A stretch of DNA of 12,864 nucleotides from CADCWF01 sp903864575 (GTDB lineage: Bacteria > Chloroflexota > Chloroflexia > Thermomicrobiales > UBA6265), in assembly GCA_040376155.1 (NCBI GenBank), contig JBEIRG010000080.1:1-12864 (forward strand), read 5' to 3'. Positions 7,549 to 12,864 of this stretch are shown here, in pieces. Position 1 is the first letter of the stretch; each line of letters opens with the position of its first letter. The position numbers and the translations under genes are program-made. The notes under the pieces were generated by a model that searched no databases, had not been told where the DNA came from, and saw only the letters and a program-made list of their open reading frames with translations.

Positions 7549-7577
7549 CGCGGCCCGTGCGCCACGCACGGGCCGCG
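7549..7577 (+). terminator. Perfect 13-bp-arm stem-loop upstream of typA
   Basis: Arms CGCGGCCCGTGCG (7549-7561) and CGCACGGGCCGCG (7565-7577) are fully complementary around a three-base loop. There is no T-run on either side. It may end transcripts coming from the glycan cluster, or be a 5'-end structure of the typA mRNA if the extended -10 at 7529-7537 is real. The two roles cannot be separated from sequence alone. Confidence 0.65.
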
Positions 7578-7683
7578 TCGTGTGCCTGTCGTTCCCGATC
7601 CGGCACGCGAACCAGCAGGCAGCGATCCGCGCCGCCCGCCGCCGCCGTCCCGGCCCATCCACGCACACGGAGTACACCGCCTC

Positions 7684-9552
<1,869 letters not shown>

Positions 9553-9612
9553 CGGCCGCATCCAGCGGCTGGCGCAAGCCGGGCATCCCCAACTCGTGTA
9601 TCCCGCGGGGTC

Positions 9613-9642
9613 TCGCCCCCGGCGCATGTGCGCCGGGGGCGA
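9613..9642 (+). terminator. Strong GC stem-loop terminator after typA
   Basis: CGCCCCCGGCGCA (9614-9626) and TGCGCCGGGGGCG (9629-9641) are perfect reverse complements, and T9613-A9642 adds a pair. As drawn only TG separates the arms, so the practical loop is the four bases ATGT (9626-9629) closed by 12 bp plus the outer T-A. It starts 60 bases after the typA stop. No T-run follows, so it is either a non-canonical terminator or an RNA-end stabiliser. Confidence 0.7.
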
Positions 9643-9982
9643 ATCGCATGCGCCGGGCAGTCCTGATGGATCCGCCCGCGCGGGGTGTGGCGCCAGCGGC
9701 AGGGATCTCCCTCGCGATTGCGGGAACGGGCGGACCCACAGCTGTTACATTGCCGCAAAAAGTCCATGATACCGTCCCGACAACGGGTCATTGCGCGTGC
9801 GCAGAGCCGAGGGATGTGGCGCGCACACGGGGCTGCGCGCATGGTCGCGCCCGCGTGGTCGTCATCACCCGCATCGGTGCGGCATCCCGGAACATCGCCG
9901 CGAACGACGCTGCACGGCCTGGAGAAATGGCCCGAAAAATGGCCCGGTCCGGCCATGTCGCACGCGGCTCCGAACGTCCATC
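9643..9982 (+). other. Non-coding upstream region of the secreted-protein locus
   Basis: About 340 bases with no persuasive gene. The AT-richest patch (9742-9770) gives a weak promoter match: CTGTTA, a 17-base gap and CATGAT, which would start a long leader (about 340 bases) that includes the octamer tract. AATGGCCCG occurs twice (9926-9934 and 9938-9946), and the second copy is followed by an inverted GGCCAT (9951-9956), so this may be an operator-like site. Neither claim is strong. Confidence 0.3.
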
Positions 9983-10062
9983 ATGAACGCATGAACGCAC
10001 GAACGCACGAACGCACGAACGCACGAACGCACGAACGCACGAACGCACGAACGCACGAACGC
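9983..10062 (+). repeat. Tandem octanucleotide repeat, ten units
   Basis: Two ATGAACGC units (9983-9998) are followed by eight exact ACGAACGC units (9999-10062); a degenerate ACGAGGGC copy follows at 10063-10070. There are no spacers. The last exact unit ends 51 bases before the ATG of the secreted protein gene at 10114, so the tract lies in its promoter or 5' leader. Perfect short tandem repeats of this length are prone to slipped-strand length changes. Being 8 bp, each gain or loss changes spacing by 8 and any reading frame through it by 2. Confidence 0.97.
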
Positions 10063-10110
10063 ACGAGGGCGAAACGCGCCGCGCCGCGCCGCGGCAGGGC
10101 GAAGGAGTGA
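9991..10110 (+). other. Repeat-encoded leader ORF ending at the start of the secreted protein gene
   Basis: From the ATG in the second octamer a 39-codon frame reads MN then the eight-residue period ARTHERTN about three times, and ends with RAKRAAPRRGRAKE. Its TGA (10108-10110) lies three bases before the next gene's ATG, in the same frame and overlapping the region of its ribosome-binding site. It may be accidental, because any 8-bp repeat without stops reads through. No Shine-Dalgarno is seen for it. If translated it could couple to, or attenuate, the downstream gene. Confidence 0.2.
10101..10107 (+). promoter_or_regulatory. Shine-Dalgarno of the first secreted propeller-like gene
   Basis: GAAGGAG lies six bases before the ATG at 10114 and is a near-ideal site. 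It is preceded by three GCGCC units (10076-10090) flanked by two GGGCGAA copies (10067-10073 and 10097-10103), so the leader is repeat-rich right up to the ribosome-binding site. Confidence 0.75.
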
Positions 10111-10113
10111 ACG

Positions 10114-11505
10114 ATGAAACGACCGGGTAGGGCCACACCGCGCCGTGTGGCGATCGCGCGCGGGCTGCTGGTAGTGGCGGCGCTGGCGCTGCTGCCGCTG
10201 TCGGGGCTGCTGCCCGGACCGCGGCCGGTTGCCGCGCAGCCAGCCGCGCAGGACTCGCTCTGGGCCGGCGTCGGTCTCACCTACGGGGCGTGCGCGAATC
10301 CGTCGTCGCCGGCGTCGCTGGCGGGGTGCTTCAGCGCGCCGGCGAGCATCGGGACCGGCGACATCGACGCGGTGGCGACGGATGGCGTCAACGTCTACTT
10401 CGCGACCGCGCAAAATGGCGGATACAGTTGCCCCATCGCGGACCTGGGAGCGAATTGCACCCACATCATGGCTGGCGCCTGGTCGAGCGGCAAGGTGAAG
10501 TCCCTCGCGGCCTCCGGTGGCTACCTCTGGATCGGGCAGGACAACGGGCAGATCTACCGGTGCGCGGCGAACATCCCCTATGGAAACCAGGGCAGCATGC
10601 CCAGCGGCTGCGCCCTGCTGGACAACGCCGGGCAGCGGAGCGTCGATTCGCTGCTGCTGGCGAACGGCAGGCTGTACGCCGGGCTTGCGAGTTACGGGAG
10701 CTCGTCGGGCAAGCAGGGGATCCTGTGGAGCTGCGACCCCGACACGGTGAACGCCTGCGAAAACCTCGATACGTACGGCATCACGACCGCGAATTCGCTG
10801 GCCGCTGGCGGTGGCTACCTCTGGGTGGGGCTCAACAAATGGATCGTGTGGCGCTGCGACCTCAACGCGGCCAATGCCTGCGCCACCTGGGGGCAATCCA
10901 CCGGGAGCTCGGTGAGCGGCGTCTCCTACGACGGTCAGGCGACGCTCTACGCATCCCTCGAGGGCACCCAGGGCGTGATCTGGGCCTGCGCGATCGCGGC
11001 CGCCAACCAGTGTTCGAACGTGCGCCAGAACGTGTACGGGACGTCAGTGGCAGCGGGCGCCGGGGGCGTCTTCTCCAGCACGACGACGAGCCTGAACTTC
11101 GGGACGAGCGCCTTCACCGCGGCCTCCAGCAACCTGGACCAGGCGAAGCTCCTCTACGTTCCCGCCGAAGGGGTGACCGGCGTGGGCGGCGTGTCGGTGG
11201 CGCTGCAGGGCGGCAAGTGGACCGAGAAGCTCGGCAAGCGTTGCGCGAAGGGCGGCAAGGGCCTGAACGGCAGCGTGCAGGTGACAGGACCGGGCGGCCA
11301 CGACAAGACGGTGGCGGTGAATCTCTGCGCCCTGGCGAAGGGCGGCAGCGTCAAGGAAACGTTCGACCTGCTGGACCAGGGGACGTACACGGTGAAGGCG
11401 GCGACGACGAACTGGAAGAAGCGGTTCGGCGGGAGCGGGTCGGTCACGGTTGACCCGGACCGGACCAGCAAGGTGAAGGTGCGGCTCAAGGGGCTGCACC
11501 GGTAA
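10114..11505 (+). CDS. Secreted propeller-like protein with a cysteine pair per blade, copy 1
   Basis: 463 residues. A basic n-region (RPGRATPRR) and hydrophobic core (about 16-34) end near VAAQ (39-42), a typical signal-peptidase site; the mature protein would begin close to AQDSLWAG. Residues about 85-350 hold repeated units of roughly 41-57 residues. Each has a GYLWIG/RLYAGL-type strand followed by a W/Y-x-C strand and a second Cys: C106/C115, C150/C166, C207/C215, C248/C256, C292/C300, with C60/C72 before them. This fits five or six beta-propeller blades, each pinned by a disulfide. Residues about 355-460 form a separate beta domain (GSVQVTGPGGHDKTVAVNL at 386-404, TYTVKAA at 424-430) with its own C377 and C405, like an Ig-like or carboxypeptidase-regulatory-like fold. 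I do not recognise a named family. Likely cell-surface or extracellular binding protein. Leucine codons are mostly CTG. Confidence 0.85.
   Translation: MKRPGRATPRRVAIARGLLVVAALALLPLSGLLPGPRPVAAQPAAQDSLWAGVGLTYGACANPSSPASLAGCFSAPASIGTGDIDAVATDGVNVYFATAQNGGYSCPIADLGANCTHIMAGAWSSGKVKSLAASGGYLWIGQDNGQIYRCAANIPYGNQGSMPSGCALLDNAGQRSVDSLLLANGRLYAGLASYGSSSGKQGILWSCDPDTVNACENLDTYGITTANSLAAGGGYLWVGLNKWIVWRCDLNAANACATWGQSTGSSVSGVSYDGQATLYASLEGTQGVIWACAIAAANQCSNVRQNVYGTSVAAGAGGVFSSTTTSLNFGTSAFTAASSNLDQAKLLYVPAEGVTGVGGVSVALQGGKWTEKLGKRCAKGGKGLNGSVQVTGPGGHDKTVAVNLCALAKGGSVKETFDLLDQGTYTVKAATTNWKKRFGGSGSVTVDPDRTSKVKVRLKGLHR
11269..11377 (+). repeat. 109-base identical block, copy in the first secreted gene
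   Basis: This stretch is identical base for base to 12728-12836, at a constant offset of 1459 bases, and encodes the core of the C-terminal domain (GSVQVTGPGG through LLD). Synonymous positions are also unchanged, although flanking codons differ. Confidence 0.93.
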
Positions 11506-11538
11506 GCGACCGGCGGCATCGAGCGAGGGCAGTGAAGT

Positions 11539-11544
11539 GAGGAG
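11539..11544 (+). promoter_or_regulatory. Shine-Dalgarno of the second secreted propeller-like gene
   Basis: GAGGAG lies seven bases before the ATG at 11552. The gap between the two paralogous genes is only 46 bases and holds no octamer tract or clear promoter, which suggests that both are read from the same upstream transcript. Confidence 0.7.
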
Positions 11545-11551
11545 CATCACG

Positions 11552-12864
11552 ATGACGGGCAAACGGCGATTCGGCACGATCGCGCGGGGATTGCTGGTGG
11601 TGGCGGCGCTGGCGCTGCTGCCGCTGGCGGGGCTTGGGCTGGGGCAGGGGCCGCGGACGGTCGTCGCGCAGGCGGCCGCGCAGGATTCCCTGTGGGCAGG
11701 AAGCATAGCCGGTTATGTGGCGTGCGCGAATCCGTCGTCGCCGTCGTCGCTGGCGGGGTGCTTCAGCAGCTATCTCCCATTCGTTTCCAACGAGTCCTTT
11801 CCTACGGTGGCGACCGACGGCGTGAACGTCTACTTCGCGACGGAGCTGACCGGCGGGTACAGCTGCCCGATCGCGGACCTGGCACCGAATTGCTCGAGGA
11901 CCTTTATCGGACCGTTCCCGGGTGGCGGCTCGGTCGCTGTGACCGCCATCGCGGCGGCCGATGGCCAGGTCTGGATCGGGCAGAACGACGGGCAGATCTT
12001 CCGCTGCTCGGCAACCATCCCGTTTGTGCAAAACCCGTCGCAACTTCCCAGCGGCTGCGTGCTGCTGGACGATGCCGTGGAGCGGAGCGTCGATTCGCTG
12101 CTGCCGGCGAACGGCAGGCTGTACGCCGGGCTTGGGTGGGCTGAGAGGAACCAGCAGAAGAATGGCATCCTGTGGAGCTGCGATCCGCAGGCCGTGAACT
12201 CCTGCGAAAACCTCGATCTCTACGGGGATACGACGGCGAACTCGCTGGCCGCGGGTGGCGGCTACCTGTGGGCCGGGCTCGACAACGGGATCATCTGGCG
12301 CTGCGACCTCAACGCGGTCAACGCCTGCGCTGACTGGGAGAGCGCCGGGTACCCGGTCGAGTCCATCTCCTACGACGGCGAGGGGACGCTGTATGCGGCG
12401 ATCCAAGGCAAGCGCAACTCCGTCGGCACAGGTGTGATCTGGTCCTGCCCCGTCGCGGCCGCCGACCGGTGCTCCAGCGTGCTGAGCAACGTGAATGGGG
12501 CTTCGGTGGCGGCGGGCGCCGGGGGCGTCTTCTCCAGCACGTGGACGGGTCTGAACTTCGGGACGAGCGCCTACACTGCGGCCTCCAGCAACCTGGACCA
12601 GGCGAACCTGCTCTACGTCCCCGCCGGGGGCGTGAGCGGCGTCGGCGGCGTGTCGGTGGCGCTGCAGGGCGGGAAGTGGGCCGACAAGCTCGGCAAGCGC
12701 TGCACGGCGCGCGGCAAGGGCTTGAAGGGCAGCGTGCAGGTGACAGGACCGGGCGGCCACGACAAGACGGTGGCGGTGAATCTCTGCGCCCTGGCGAAGG
12801 GCGGCAGCGTCAAGGAAACGTTCGACCTGCTGGACCCGGGAACCTATACGGTGAAGGCGGCGAC
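11552..12864 (+). CDS. Secreted propeller-like protein, copy 2, C-terminus cut off
   Basis: 437 codons are visible before the window ends. Compared with copy 1 about 26 residues and the stop are missing. The layout is the same: signal peptide (core about 11-31, cleavage near VVAQAAAQ at 37-44), mature start QDSLWAG, blades with paired cysteines (C105/C114, C152/C169, C210/C218, C251/C259, C299/C307) and the C-terminal beta domain (GSVQVTGPGG from 393). The signal-peptide core and the C-terminal domain are almost identical to copy 1. The N-terminal blade (residues 70-86, SSYLPFVSNESFP) and several loops (for example WAERNQQKN at 196-204) are quite different and sometimes longer. This pattern fits a duplicated surface protein whose exposed loops have diverged. 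Function unknown. Confidence 0.83.
   Translation, partial: MTGKRRFGTIARGLLVVAALALLPLAGLGLGQGPRTVVAQAAAQDSLWAGSIAGYVACANPSSPSSLAGCFSSYLPFVSNESFPTVATDGVNVYFATELTGGYSCPIADLAPNCSRTFIGPFPGGGSVAVTAIAAADGQVWIGQNDGQIFRCSATIPFVQNPSQLPSGCVLLDDAVERSVDSLLPANGRLYAGLGWAERNQQKNGILWSCDPQAVNSCENLDLYGDTTANSLAAGGGYLWAGLDNGIIWRCDLNAVNACADWESAGYPVESISYDGEGTLYAAIQGKRNSVGTGVIWSCPVAAADRCSSVLSNVNGASVAAGAGGVFSSTWTGLNFGTSAYTAASSNLDQANLLYVPAGGVSGVGGVSVALQGGKWADKLGKRCTARGKGLKGSVQVTGPGGHDKTVAVNLCALAKGGSVKETFDLLDPGTYTVKAA
12728..12836 (+). repeat. 109-base identical block, copy in the second secreted gene
   Basis: Exact partner of 11269-11377. The identity ends at a CAG/CCG codon difference (LLDQG in copy 1, LLDPG in copy 2), and the left edge is at NG/KG just before GSVQV. 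Confidence 0.93.

Noticed and set aside
7276..7683. N-terminal extension of the TypA frame
   Set aside because: The frame is open but not TypA-like, crosses the remnant gene and the stem-loop, and the ATG at 7684 has a Shine-Dalgarno.
9983..10070. CRISPR array or origin iterons
   Set aside because: Units are 8 bp and contiguous with no spacers, so not CRISPR; no replication genes, DnaA-box set or AT-rich zone nearby, so no sign of an origin.
9685..10110. 141-codon plus-strand frame running into the octamers
   Set aside because: The part before 9983 has no protein-like composition; only the short repeat-encoded end is worth noting.
11486..12760. 424-codon minus-strand open frame, and similar ones opposite copy 1
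   Set aside because: Mirror of the secreted genes; the signal peptides, Shine-Dalgarno sites and cysteine pattern are on the plus strand.

Overview
The window is high-GC bacterial DNA with tightly overlapping genes, a twin-arginine-type cysteine-rich exported protein, a STAND-type regulator and almost no RNA or mobile-element signal. By gene style I would guess a Chloroflexota bacterium, possibly of the Thermomicrobia. This is inference: there is no rRNA or other strong taxonomic marker.

Layout. (1) 1-1521, minus strand: a helix-turn-helix plus NTPase (AfsR/LuxR-like STAND) regulator, cut by the left edge. (2) 1522-2109: about 590 bases with no convincing gene. (3) 2110-2576: a well-formed sigma-70-type promoter and a small exported protein with 12 cysteines. 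(4) 2670-7001: four plus-strand genes, three of them joined to the gene before by 1-4 base stop/start overlaps. They encode a UDP-glucuronate-4-epimerase-like enzyme, a GT-B glycosyltransferase, a two-part glycosyltransferase whose C-terminal half resembles a degenerate GT-A fold, and a SAM-dependent methyltransferase. They look like an operon that makes and decorates a surface glycan or modifies a secreted product. (5) About 6965-7515: what looks like a frameshifted, decayed fifth gene of the cluster. (6) 7684-9552: the ribosome-associated GTPase TypA/BipA, with a perfect 13-bp-arm stem-loop on each side. (7) 9643-10113: a non-coding stretch ending in ten tandem 8-bp units (9983-10062) just upstream of the next gene. 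(8) 10114-12864+: two tandem paralogous secreted proteins, each with a signal peptide, a propeller-like array of blades each holding a cysteine pair, and a small C-terminal beta domain. The second is cut by the right edge.

The part most likely to be undescribed is the right end. A tandem family of secreted, disulfide-patterned propeller proteins sits behind an octanucleotide repeat tract. The two copies share a 109-base stretch that is identical at DNA level inside otherwise diverged genes. This looks like a repeat-tuned, recombining surface-protein locus; both the phase variation and the gene conversion are hypotheses. Several real genes here run off the window edges or carry apparent frameshifts, so calls at both ends are partial.
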